Assembly: GCA_030643455.1 (NCBI GenBank)
Contig: DAOWLV010000221.1
Location: forward strand, 1-5,891
Reading direction: 5' to 3'
DNA length: 5,891 nucleotides
Origin: Candidatus Krumholzibacteriia bacterium
Lineage (GTDB): Bacteria > Krumholzibacteriota > Krumholzibacteriia > LZORAL124-64-63
Shown: positions 1-5,651 of the stretch, piece by piece
Layout of the letters: every line of letters begins with the position of its first letter
Numbering within the stretch: position 1 is the first letter of the stretch
The notes under the pieces: model-generated
What the model was told of the DNA's origin: nothing
What the model saw: the letters and a program-made list of their open reading frames with translations, nothing else
Databases searched by the model: none
Position numbers and translations under genes: made by a program

Positions 1-362
1 ATACGGAGGATCACCCTGACCTCGTTGAAAGCCGGGCCGAAGACATCGCCGACGCCATCGCGGCGGCTCAGCGCCTGTTCTCCACCAACATCTTCCCCGA
101 GATGAGAGTGAGCTGGCGCGAGTTCCCCGACCACATCGGACATCTGACTACGCCGGGATGTTTCCGCTGTCATGACGGGTTGCACGAGACCGAAAGCGGC
201 GAGGTGCTGTCACGCGATTGCAACGTGTGTCATACGATCGTGGCGCAGGAGCGGAAGACGGGGGAGACGCTGGTTTCCCTGGACAGTGTCGAGTATGTGC
301 ATCCCGAGGACATTGATGGGGAGTGGAAAGAGATCAACTGTTCGGAGTGTCACGGGGAGTGA
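1..362 (+). CDS. Multihaem cytochrome c family protein (NapC/NirT-like), C-terminal part
   Basis: The 5' end lies outside the window. The reading frame is open from base 3 to the TGA at 360-362, leaving 119 visible residues. Three haem-binding CXXCH motifs are visible: CFRCH, CNVCH and a nearly C-terminal CSECH followed only by Gly-Glu. The stretch reading FPEMRVSWREFPDHIGH, then a Pro-Gly-Cys-Phe-Arg-Cys-His segment and a dC..CH.i segment, matches what I know of the C-terminal half of NapC/NirT-type multihaem cytochromes found in many anaerobic or facultative diderms. Extra His residues (HIGH, GLHE, VHPED) could act as distal haem ligands. The family passes electrons between quinols or membrane complexes and periplasmic partners, but the partner here is unknown because the upstream gene context is missing. 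The gene converges on the minus-strand cluster, with the nested palindrome lying between them. An internal ATG at 102 is in frame but is not the true start, since coding sequence extends upstream. The cytochrome assignment is secure. The exact subfamily is inferred. Confidence 0.88.
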   Translation, partial: TEDHPDLVESRAEDIADAIAAAQRLFSTNIFPEMRVSWREFPDHIGHLTTPGCFRCHDGLHETESGEVLSRDCNVCHTIVAQERKTGETLVSLDSVEYVHPEDIDGEWKEINCSECHGE

Positions 363-365
363 GCG

Positions 366-528
366 TGGCTTTCGGCACCTGACCTGGCATGCCCGGTCAC
401 ACGGAACGGCGGGCAGCGACATCGTGTCGCTGCCCGCCTCGGCATTCCGGCCCCTTTCGCCGTCCTTGGCTTCGGGACCTCCATGACGTCCGTTTGACCG
501 GGCATGCCAGGTCAGGTGCCGAAAGCCA
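366..528. repeat. Long inverted repeat (40-nt arms, one mismatch) in a convergent intergenic region
   Basis: The bases at 366-399 are the exact reverse complement of those at 495-528 (34 bp). After one mismatch at 400/494 the match continues through 401-405 and 489-493, giving 39 of 40 paired positions. The arms enclose about 83 nt that contain a second, independent hairpin at 408-438. Each arm also carries an 18-bp near-palindrome centred on GGCATGCC (381-398 and 496-513), in which only one symmetric pair fails. A degenerate third copy of the outer arm start (TTGGCTTCGGGACCT) lies at 466-480 and could pair with the right arm instead. The element fills the gap between the cytochrome stop at 362 and the minus-strand stop at 555. 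It could be a repetitive extragenic palindrome, a MITE-like insertion or a bidirectional transcript-end structure. No T-tract follows either side, so it is not a canonical intrinsic terminator. Confidence 0.9.
408..438. repeat. Inner 14-bp perfect hairpin nested in the long inverted repeat
   Basis: The bases at 408-421 (GGCGGGCAGCGACA) are the exact reverse complement of 425-438, with a 3-nt TCG loop. It is very GC-rich and would be stable as RNA in either direction. No run of T follows on the plus strand after 438 or on the minus strand after 408. It could stall polymerase or protect the 3' ends of the two convergent transcripts, but that role is inferred. Confidence 0.85.
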
Positions 529-554
529 AGCATCACTTCAACCCGCAGAGCGGA

Positions 555-2357
555 TCAGCCTTCTTCTTCAGACACCTTATCGGGGTTCTCGTCGACTTTG
601 TCGACATCGGGGGCGTCATCGTCGTCATCGTCGTCGTCGTCATCATCGTACAGGTCTTTGAAGGCTTCCATTTCGGTCATCGCTTTTACGAAACACTGCA
701 CGGCGGGCATGTCCATGCTCCAGTCGGCACCGTAAATTTCCCCCTCGATGGTGAAGGCGCCGGTGAAGGGGATGGGATTGCCCTTGATGGCCTCGTATTC
801 TTCCTCATTGAGTTCTTCCAGCCATTCGGTGATCCAGGAGAGGATGGCCATCAGATCGCCCACTATCACCTGCTGGCAGGCCGGGCCCGTCTTGGCGGCG
901 ATGGCGGCGACTTCGGGGTTGGCGGCGCCACGCCGTTGTCCGGCCATCTGGATCATGTGGGCCAGGTTGGCAGGATTGGGGTCAGCGCTGAGAATCAGGT
1001 AATTTCCCCGGATGGCCATGTTGACGTTGGGGGTGACCTTGCGCAGGATGGCGACCATCTGCTCGGCCTGCAGGCGGCCGGCGCCGCTCATTTGGGGGTT
1101 CATCGGATCGGAGCCCAGTTCGGCCAGTTTTTCCTCGTCGTATTCCACGACCCAGCTGCGCACTTCGGCGCCCGCCACCTTTCCGGTGGGCATTTTCTTC
1201 AGCCGGACGCCGATGTCCGCCGCGGACAGGCCATCGAAAAGGCCGGCGAACCGTTCGAGAGTGGCCGGCGCGTCCGTGCAATCCATGACCATGTTGGCGG
1301 TCATGCCCTCATGGGACATCTTCATCGAAGCCGCCAAAGGGTTGGCGAACAGGTCCATGGAGGCGACATAGTTTTCGACCCAGGCGCGGTAGGCGGTGGC
1401 CTGTTCGGGGGGCATCCCGGAAACAGTTCTTTCCAGGCTGGCCAGGTAATAACCCTTGAACACCTCGAACTGCCGGGTCTGGTCCATGGCCATGGCCTGG
1501 ATGATGTTCCCTCCGGAGGGCAGAAGCCGCGTCAATTGAAGGGCGTCTTCGAAAGAGGGCTGAGGGCCGGGATCCAGGGGGCTGTCCGCCGAGACCGCAA
1601 ATCCGGAATGGAGGGTCAAGGTCTCACCCTCGACACGGAGGGCCAGGTCCAGGCGAAGGGCCGAGACCATGATGGCTCGGGCCATGTCGCCCAGGGCGGC
1701 GGTTTCTCCGGGGGTCATGCCGGCCGCGGGGGTGATCTCGCCGGTTTCGGAAGTGTCAGGCGTGGCAGGCCCCATCGGCATGGCCGCCAGTCCCATCTCG
1801 ACCATCGGGCCGTAGGTGGCCAGGATCATCTCGAGATCGAGGCGGACGGTCACGAATCCCGGACTCAGGTTAAGCGCCAATTCCGGGATTCCGTCCGCCG
1901 GGGCATAACCGGGTGCGCCGGAAATTGCGAGGTAGTTGCCTTCGAAGAGGATGTCGACTCTTTCGTTGCCCAGATTCTCCCGGTCGGTGAAGTCTTCCCG
2001 GATCGGCACGATGAAGATGACATTCGGTTCTGCCCCGCCCATCATGTCGGGCAAGCCCATCACCACGGCCAATGGCCCGTCAGGATCCGCGTATTCGTCG
2101 AAATGAGGTATTTGTTCCCTGAACATGTCGATCAGGTCGATTGTTTCTCCGTCTGCGGAACCATCATCCAGCATTTCTTCGATGAGTTGCCACTGCTGGT
2201 CCAGATCGTTCACCGAAGTGACGGCAAAGATGAAAGCCGGGTCGGCGGGCATCAGTTTCAGCATGTCCTCGGGCATGACGAACGTGTCGTCGGCACTCCA
2301 AACCGTACCTGCGGTCAGAAGAATCAGGCATCCGACGAAAATGACGCGCTTCAACAT
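555..2357 (-). CDS. Secreted protein of unclear family with poly-Asp C-terminal tail
   Basis: This is a 600-aa protein starting at the ATG at 2357-2355 and ending in TGA at 557-555. A strong ribosome binding site, GAGGAGG, sits 5 nt upstream at 2363-2369. Residues 1-21 form a Sec signal peptide: KR near the N-terminus, a hydrophobic core, then a cleavage region around VWSA-DD. Cys10 is inside the hydrophobic core and is not in a lipobox, so a soluble periplasmic or exported product is likely. The mature part opens with a 'MPADPAFIFAVTSVNDLD' stretch and alternates strands and helices. It resembles DUF3352-like secreted proteins ('LPADt..y..v.dl..l') known mostly as hypotheticals, and that link is a weak, by-eye impression. 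The protein is rich in Met and Gly, has a low-complexity Thr/Pro/Gly/Ala linker near residues 205-227, and has 11 consecutive Asp at 571-581 followed by a further acidic tail to the end. It is translated 10 nt after the C69 dipeptidase stop, so the two are probably one transcript. Function is unknown. The Asp run could bind divalent metal or act as a solubility tail. Confidence 0.9.
   Translation of the reverse strand: MLKRVIFVGCLILLTAGTVWSADDTFVMPEDMLKLMPADPAFIFAVTSVNDLDQQWQLIEEMLDDGSADGETIDLIDMFREQIPHFDEYADPDGPLAVVMGLPDMMGGAEPNVIFIVPIREDFTDRENLGNERVDILFEGNYLAISGAPGYAPADGIPELALNLSPGFVTVRLDLEMILATYGPMVEMGLAAMPMGPATPDTSETGEITPAAGMTPGETAALGDMARAIMVSALRLDLALRVEGETLTLHSGFAVSADSPLDPGPQPSFEDALQLTRLLPSGGNIIQAMAMDQTRQFEVFKGYYLASLERTVSGMPPEQATAYRAWVENYVASMDLFANPLAASMKMSHEGMTANMVMDCTDAPATLERFAGLFDGLSAADIGVRLKKMPTGKVAGAEVRSWVVEYDEEKLAELGSDPMNPQMSGAGRLQAEQMVAILRKVTPNVNMAIRGNYLILSADPNPANLAHMIQMAGQRRGAANPEVAAIAAKTGPACQQVIVGDLMAILSWITEWLEELNEEEYEAIKGNPIPFTGAFTIEGEIYGADWSMDMPAVQCFVKAMTEMEAFKDLYDDDDDDDDDDDAPDVDKVDENPDKVSEEEG
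615..647 (-). repeat. GAC/GAT trinucleotide run coding for 11 Asp
   Basis: Eleven consecutive Asp codons, read on the minus strand, are a mix of GAC and GAT (seven gtc and four atc triplets on the plus strand). They encode residues 571-581 of the secreted protein. An imperfect triplet run like this can change length by replication slippage without breaking frame, so its length may vary between strains. Confidence 0.92.
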
Positions 2358-2362
2358 GTCGG

Positions 2363-2369
2363 CCTCCTC
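2363..2369 (-). promoter_or_regulatory. Shine-Dalgarno of the poly-Asp protein gene, overlapping the upstream stop codon
   Basis: GAGGAGG on the minus strand lies 5 nt before the ATG at 2357. It overlaps the TGA stop (2370-2368) of the C69 dipeptidase gene by two bases. Ribosomes finishing the upstream gene end exactly on this site, which suggests translational coupling and supports both the start choice and the shared transcript. Confidence 0.85.
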
Positions 2370-4005
2370 AATAGTCTTCGGGTTCTTTCACCTGGCCGGC
2401 GCCGGTGTCCGGCAGCAGGAACTTGTCGGGGTGCTGCTCGAGAACCGCGCGAAGCCAGGCCTCGGGATACCCTTTTTCCTGTGGGCGTCCGTTTTCGTCC
2501 TTCACGTAACCATCGTTGTACTTGGTCAACAGATATTCGCCCAGGTCACGCCACTTGTCGACGACGGCTTCAGCGTGGGTGACGGAGTAGTCGGTCAGGT
2601 AGCGGGACATCAGGGCGGGATCGGATTTCGCGAGTTCGACGGCAGTTTTCTCGATGGCAGGCTGCAGATCCAGGAAGTCGCCTTCCAGTTCGGCCTGGAC
2701 GATCCGGATGTCCGGCAGCATGTACTGGTATTTCAGATTGGCGTAGTTGGACACGAAGTTGAAGACCCACCAGGCCGAGTCCCAGCCGAACTTGCCCAGG
2801 CTGCCGGTGGCGAAGGATTCCGGCACGGACTCGATGCCACAGTAGAGGGGCACATAACACGTGAAATACGTGTCGTCCACACCGTACCAGGTCAGGCCGC
2901 CGATCGCATCGGGCAGCCAGTCGCGTGATTGTGTGACCATGGAAAAGCCCGTCTGCTGGGTGGAGATGGGACGTTCCCAGGTGTAGTATTGTCCGTCCAC
3001 TTCCCAGCCCATGGGGCGCCAGCGGTGGGGGGTGCCGTAGGGACCCGAGTCCACGCCCTGGGTCATATCCAGTTCGGTTCCTTCGTAGTGGTCGCGCATG
3101 AGTTCGAACACATCGGCCACGGCCAGCTTTTTCTCCGGCTTGATCCACAAAGGCAGAGGCTCGGCGCCTTCGACGCCGCGATGGAAATCCATCGGCCACT
3201 CCTGTGAGGGTGCACAGCGGCGGTACAGACTCCACACCCGCGTCGAGGTGTAGCGCAGGTTCTGGGGAGTGGTCGGGTGGAATGCCCTGCGCCAGCTGAA
3301 CTCCTGCTCACCGTCAGGGTCGTACCAACCACTGGAGGCGGCGAACTCTTCCAACCCCTTCGAGGTCAGGCAGTTTTTCTTGTCGCGACGATCGAACGTA
3401 TCGATGCGACCGAGATTGGCGTGGGCGATCACATAACCATCGGGCACGCGAAGGGCCACCCAGTGGGCGCCCTGCCCACCCGGGCCGGGCCCGACCATCT
3501 CCACGACCCAGGCTTCATCCTTGCCGCCGATGTAGAAGGATTCCCCGCTGCTGCGGTAACCGTATTGATCGACCAGAGCGCCCATCACCTCGACGGCTTC
3601 ACGCGCGCTGGCGGCCCTCTGCAGTACCAGGCGCATCAACGTCCAGTAGTGAAGCAGGCCGTCGGGATTGACCAGTTCTTCACGCCCGCCGGTGGTGGTC
3701 TCGGCGATGGTCACCTGGTGTTCGTTCATCAGGTTGACAACCTGGAAGGTGTGGGCCGGCAGCGCGACCTCGCCCAGCACGTTGCCCGACCAGTCCTTGA
3801 TCTGCTCCACCGCCCCGGGTTCGTGGTCCGCTGCCGGTGTCAGGCGCAGGTGGGGGTGGAATTCCCCGTCGCAGGTGTATGTCACCATGACCGAACCGTC
3901 GACCGTCGCTCCCTTGGTGGCGATGAAGTTGGTGCAGGCGGCGGCAGGGCCCGTGCTGGCCAGGAACGTAAAAATGGTGATGATCGGAAGGAAAAGCCGG
4001 TGCAT
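2368..4005 (-). CDS. C69 family dipeptidase (PepD-like Ntn hydrolase), exported
   Basis: This is a 545-aa protein starting at the ATG at 4005-4003. An AAAGG site lies 7 nt upstream, and a signal peptide follows directly. The longer in-frame extension to 4140 is rejected because it overlaps the neighbouring gene, lacks signal-peptide logic and would bury this signal sequence. Residues 1-23 (MHRLFLP...GPAAA) are a Sec signal. Cys24 begins the mature chain in CTNFIATKGATVDGSVM, the typical C69 N-terminus in which the exposed Cys is the nucleophile. Other family hallmarks are SGESFYIGGKDEAWVVEMVG, then a WVALRVPDGYVIAHANLGRID segment, and a late TDYSVTHAEAVVDKW...LLTKYNDGYVKD region. Length fits secreted bacterial C69 enzymes of about 550 aa. 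The enzyme should hydrolyse dipeptides in the periplasm or outside the cell. AAAC resembles a lipobox, but the Cys is better explained as catalytic. It is probably co-transcribed with the downstream poly-Asp protein gene. Confidence 0.93.
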   Translation of the reverse strand: MHRLFLPIITIFTFLASTGPAAACTNFIATKGATVDGSVMVTYTCDGEFHPHLRLTPAADHEPGAVEQIKDWSGNVLGEVALPAHTFQVVNLMNEHQVTIAETTTGGREELVNPDGLLHYWTLMRLVLQRAASAREAVEVMGALVDQYGYRSSGESFYIGGKDEAWVVEMVGPGPGGQGAHWVALRVPDGYVIAHANLGRIDTFDRRDKKNCLTSKGLEEFAASSGWYDPDGEQEFSWRRAFHPTTPQNLRYTSTRVWSLYRRCAPSQEWPMDFHRGVEGAEPLPLWIKPEKKLAVADVFELMRDHYEGTELDMTQGVDSGPYGTPHRWRPMGWEVDGQYYTWERPISTQQTGFSMVTQSRDWLPDAIGGLTWYGVDDTYFTCYVPLYCGIESVPESFATGSLGKFGWDSAWWVFNFVSNYANLKYQYMLPDIRIVQAELEGDFLDLQPAIEKTAVELAKSDPALMSRYLTDYSVTHAEAVVDKWRDLGEYLLTKYNDGYVKDENGRPQEKGYPEAWLRAVLEQHPDKFLLPDTGAGQVKEPEDY

Positions 4006-4009
4006 TGAA

Positions 4010-4025
4010 GAACCTTTCGCGGTTC
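4010..4025 (-). promoter_or_regulatory. Short hairpin over the C69 ribosome binding site
   Basis: On the minus strand GAACC-GCGAAA-GGTTC forms a 5-bp stem with a 6-nt loop, ending 4 nt before the ATG of the dipeptidase gene. The AAAGG Shine-Dalgarno lies partly in the loop and partly in the stem. It could mildly limit initiation, but a stem this short may also be chance. Confidence 0.35.
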
Positions 4026-4090
4026 GAATCCGTGGAACAAAGGATCCCGGATAAAGTATCATGGCCGGCAGAATGACACAATATGGGGGG

Positions 4091-4549
4091 TTACAACCCG
4101 AACATGACGGTAACTGCGATCTTGTGGTCGGGAATGTCACCGATTCCCCAGCGGTATTCCACGTTGTACCGCCGCGTGCTTTTCATGGGAATGTGCAGGC
4201 CGAGGATCAGACTCAAGCCCAGCTCGGTGTCCGGCGAGAGCATGAGGGTGGGACCGGCTGCGCCGTAGAACCGGATGCCGGTTTCGGGCAGGGGGATCAG
4301 GTAGAAGCGCAGGTCCGCGTTCAAGGCGGTGGAGGAATGGTCCCCCAGGGTGAAATCCAGGCTGGGGACCAGGGTCGCCGCACCCAGGATGGGTCCGAAT
4401 TCGCCCTGGAAACCCAGGAAAAAGTCGTCGTTGCCGCCGCTGAGGCCCAAGCGGGGGCCGAGGGCGGAATCGGCATGGGCCTGGTGGCTGAGACCTGTTA
4501 CCGACGCAGTCAATATCAAGGCAAGCAGGATCATTCTCTTCTGGTGCAC
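4091..4549 (-). CDS. Small outer-membrane beta-barrel protein
   Basis: This is a 152-aa protein starting at a GTG (4549-4547) and ending in TAA at 4093-4091. The GTG is preferred over the ATG at 4534 because GGAGG sits 7 nt before it (4557-4561), and the first residues complete a positively charged signal-peptide N-region. The signal peptide runs to about residue 26, with a cleavage site around QAHA-DS. The mature chain of about 126 residues divides into eight amphipathic beta segments separated by turns. They begin near LGPRLGLS, FFLGFQGEF, LVPSLDFTL, LNADLRFYLI, IRFYGAAGPTLML, LGLSLILGLHI, YNVEYRWGI and KIAVTVMFGL. This fits an 8-stranded OmpA/OmpX-size barrel. The last residue is Leu rather than the usual terminal Phe, though Phe occurs three from the end. 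It is the first gene of the leftward cluster, 85 nt ahead of the dipeptidase. Exact role is unknown: it may be a pore or a structural or adhesive barrel. The barrel call rests on strand pattern, not on a recognised family signature. Confidence 0.8.
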   Translation of the reverse strand: MHQKRMILLALILTASVTGLSHQAHADSALGPRLGLSGGNDDFFLGFQGEFGPILGAATLVPSLDFTLGDHSSTALNADLRFYLIPLPETGIRFYGAAGPTLMLSPDTELGLSLILGLHIPMKSTRRYNVEYRWGIGDIPDHKIAVTVMFGL

Positions 4550-4556
4550 GAACCAA

Positions 4557-4561
4557 CCTCC
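4557..4561 (-). promoter_or_regulatory. Shine-Dalgarno that fixes the GTG start of the barrel gene
   Basis: GGAGG on the minus strand lies 7 nt upstream of the GTG at 4549. The alternative ATG at 4534 has only a poorly placed purine-rich stretch. The site sits inside a small CCAAC-ATGGAG-GTTGG stem-loop (4553-4568). Confidence 0.75.
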
Positions 4562-4578
4562 ATGTTGGAATTTCCATC

Positions 4579-4608
4579 AGAATAACCAGGAATCCGGGAA
4601 GTTGTAAA
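4579..4608 (-). promoter_or_regulatory. Candidate sigma70-type promoter for the leftward cluster
   Basis: On the minus strand, TTTACA (4608-4603, 5 of 6 matches to TTGACA) and TATTCT (4584-4579, 4 of 6 to TATAAT) are separated by 18 nt. A start near 4573 would give a short leader of about 23 nt that includes the GGAGG site. The fit is fair but not strong. It faces away from the lipoprotein promoter, so the region is a divergent control region. Confidence 0.5.
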
Positions 4609-4642
4609 CCCGACAGGTTAAATGGTCCAACACCCTGACCCG

Positions 4643-4662
4643 CATTCGGGTGGACATTCGGG
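4643..4662. repeat. Direct repeat CATTCGGG x2, 12 bp apart, flanking the -35 box
   Basis: CATTCGGG occurs at 4643-4650 and 4655-4662, a spacing of 12 bp start to start, close to one helical turn. The second copy overlaps the -35 hexamer at 4651-4656 by two bases, and the first abuts it. This arrangement would suit a regulator bound on one face of the DNA, but eight bases is short and no other copies were seen. Confidence 0.45.
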
Positions 4663-4679
4663 GCCGGAATTTCTATGAT
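4651..4679 (+). promoter_or_regulatory. Strong sigma70-type promoter of the lipoprotein pair
   Basis: TGGACA at 4651-4656 (5 of 6 to TTGACA) and TATGAT at 4674-4679 (5 of 6 to TATAAT) have the ideal 17-bp spacing. Transcription would start near 4686, giving a leader of about 48 nt with AAGGAG at 4723-4728 before the ATG at 4734. This also argues against the in-frame GTG at 4650, which lies upstream of the promoter. Confidence 0.75.
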
Positions 4680-4733
4680 GCCTGTTCACTGAACGAATTG
4701 GATCATTGCATTTCCATCCTTCAAGGAGCCTCG

Positions 4734-5144
4734 ATGAAATCATGTCATGGAATTCCCGCGGTGGTCTTTCTGCTGCTTGTCCTTTTTCTGGCCGGTTGCG
4801 GCGGCGGCAACAGCCCGGAGATGGAGCTGGGCGGCCTCAATACCGGCGACTATCTCGACGGACTGCTGTCCCGCACCTCCCGGGCTCTCGGTAGCATCAA
4901 CAGCATGGAGTCGGCCGAGGCTGCCGTGCCACAGCTCAAGGCCATCAATGATGATTACGACGATCTGATCTACCATCTTCCCAACCTGTCGGAGAAGGGC
5001 CGCGCCGACATGTCCAAAAAGGCGCAAAAGGCTCTTCCGGAAATCCAGGACATGGCCCAGCGCATCAATGGTACGCCCGGCCTGAGCGCCATCCTGGGCC
5101 CGTCCATGGACGCGATGGTCGAAAAGATCGGCCTGCTTCTCTAG
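4734..5144 (+). CDS. Small lipoprotein, first of a tandem paralogous pair
   Basis: This is a 136-aa protein. The ATG at 4734 has AAGGAG 5 nt upstream, and the stop is TAG at 5142-5144. Residues 1-21 are a lipoprotein signal peptide with a clear lipobox (FLAGC) and Cys22 as the lipidated residue. The next residues are Gly-Gly-Gly-Asn-Ser, with no Asp at +2, so retention at the inner membrane by the classical +2 rule is not indicated. The mature part of about 115 residues is mostly helical. It carries GGLNTGDYLDGLL, then SAEAAVPQLKAIN, then a lysine- and alanine-rich helix and AQRIN, ending with a hydrophobic IGLLL. The SAE.A.P.L..IN motif recalls a loosely known group of helical bacterial envelope proteins of unknown function. 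That resemblance is an impression, not a search result. It lies 40 nt before its paralog, with no terminator between, so the two are probably one transcript. Function is unknown. Confidence 0.88.
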   Translation: MKSCHGIPAVVFLLLVLFLAGCGGGNSPEMELGGLNTGDYLDGLLSRTSRALGSINSMESAEAAVPQLKAINDDYDDLIYHLPNLSEKGRADMSKKAQKALPEIQDMAQRINGTPGLSAILGPSMDAMVEKIGLLL

Positions 5145-5184
5145 AAATCGAACTGAAAACTTACCCAACCCGGAGGGAGATCCC

Positions 5185-5589
5185 ATGAAAACCCGTCATA
5201 TCGTCTCGATCGTTCTTGTCCTCGCCGTGTTCACCCTGCTGGCCGGCTGCAGCAGCAAGCCCCACGAACTGGAAAGAGGAGGGCTTAACGCTGGGGATCT
5301 CATGCAAGGCCTTCTCGACAAGACCACTGTCACGCTCGGCGGGGTGACCTCGAAGAAGTCCGCCGAAGAGGCCCTGCCCGTGCTCGAGGATATCAACAAG
5401 GAATTCGAGAAATTGATCGATACCCATGGCGACCTGTCGGATCAGGGCCAGGCCGATCTTTCCGCCCAGGCGAAGAAGGCCATGCCGGGGTTGAAGGACA
5501 TCACACAAAGGATCAACATGCAGAGCTACGGGGATATCCTGCGGCCGACCATGCATGAGATGATCGGGAATTTGACGAAGCTGCTTTAG
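5185..5589 (+). CDS. Small lipoprotein, second of a tandem paralogous pair
   Basis: This is a 134-aa protein. The ATG at 5185 has GGAGG 8 nt upstream (5172-5176), and the stop is TAG at 5587-5589. The signal peptide has a lipobox (LLAGC) with Cys22 as the lipidated residue, followed by Ser-Ser-Lys. The mature chain aligns with its upstream neighbour almost end to end: GGLNAGDLMQGLL, SAEEALPVLEDIN, an AD.S...KA.P helix, QRIN and a C-terminal LTKLL. By eye about 45 of roughly 103 aligned positions are identical, with one single-residue gap near the start and one after QRIN. Signal sequences differ more, and DNA identity is low, so the duplication is old. It is the last gene before a strong intrinsic terminator. 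Function is unknown. The helices could mediate a homo- or hetero-oligomer with the paralog. Confidence 0.88.
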   Translation: MKTRHIVSIVLVLAVFTLLAGCSSKPHELERGGLNAGDLMQGLLDKTTVTLGGVTSKKSAEEALPVLEDINKEFEKLIDTHGDLSDQGQADLSAQAKKAMPGLKDITQRINMQSYGDILRPTMHEMIGNLTKLL

Positions 5590-5607
5590 TCTTTGAGGTT
5601 TATTTGG

Positions 5608-5644
5608 AAGAAACCACCGGGGTCGGCCCGGTGGTTTCTTTTTT
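5608..5644 (+). terminator. Intrinsic (rho-independent) terminator of the lipoprotein pair
   Basis: A 14-bp perfect stem (5608-5621 AAGAAACCACCGGG with 5627-5640) has a 5-nt GTCGG loop and is followed by a T-run from 5639 to 5644. It begins 18 nt after the second lipoprotein stop. It is a textbook terminator and closes the two-gene transcript started at about 4686. Confidence 0.93.
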
Positions 5645-5651
5645 CCCTAGG

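Noticed and set aside
408..438. The inner hairpin as an intrinsic terminator
   Set aside because: The stem is strong, but no T-run follows it in either direction, so it is listed as a repeat instead.
615..647. The GTC/ATC repeat as a CRISPR or tandem non-coding repeat
   Set aside because: It is an in-frame run of Asp codons within a gene, with no spacer-repeat structure.
504..2582. A 692-codon open frame on the plus strand opposite the poly-Asp protein gene
   Set aside because: It is the antisense shadow of a GC-rich gene. The translation is rich in His/Gly/Val/Arg with no domain logic, no ribosome site and no signal. The minus-strand frame has a signal peptide, Shine-Dalgarno and proper gene spacing.
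3277..4008. A 243-codon open frame on the plus strand opposite the dipeptidase gene
   Set aside because: The minus strand encodes a clear C69 enzyme with family motifs throughout. The plus frame is a complementary shadow.
4014..4090. A possible separate promoter before the dipeptidase (TTGTGT with GATACT or TACTTT)
   Set aside because: Matches are only 3-4 of 6, and spacing is either 15 nt or needs the worse -10 choice. It is too weak to annotate.
4006..4140. A 45-residue N-terminal extension of the dipeptidase
   Set aside because: It overlaps the 3' end of the barrel gene and would place a Sec signal inside the protein. The ATG at 4005 has a ribosome site and starts a complete signal peptide.
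4650..4733. A GTG start at 4650 extending the first lipoprotein by 28 residues
   Set aside because: It lies upstream of and within the likely promoter and would spoil the lipoprotein signal peptide. The ATG at 4734 has AAGGAG at proper spacing.
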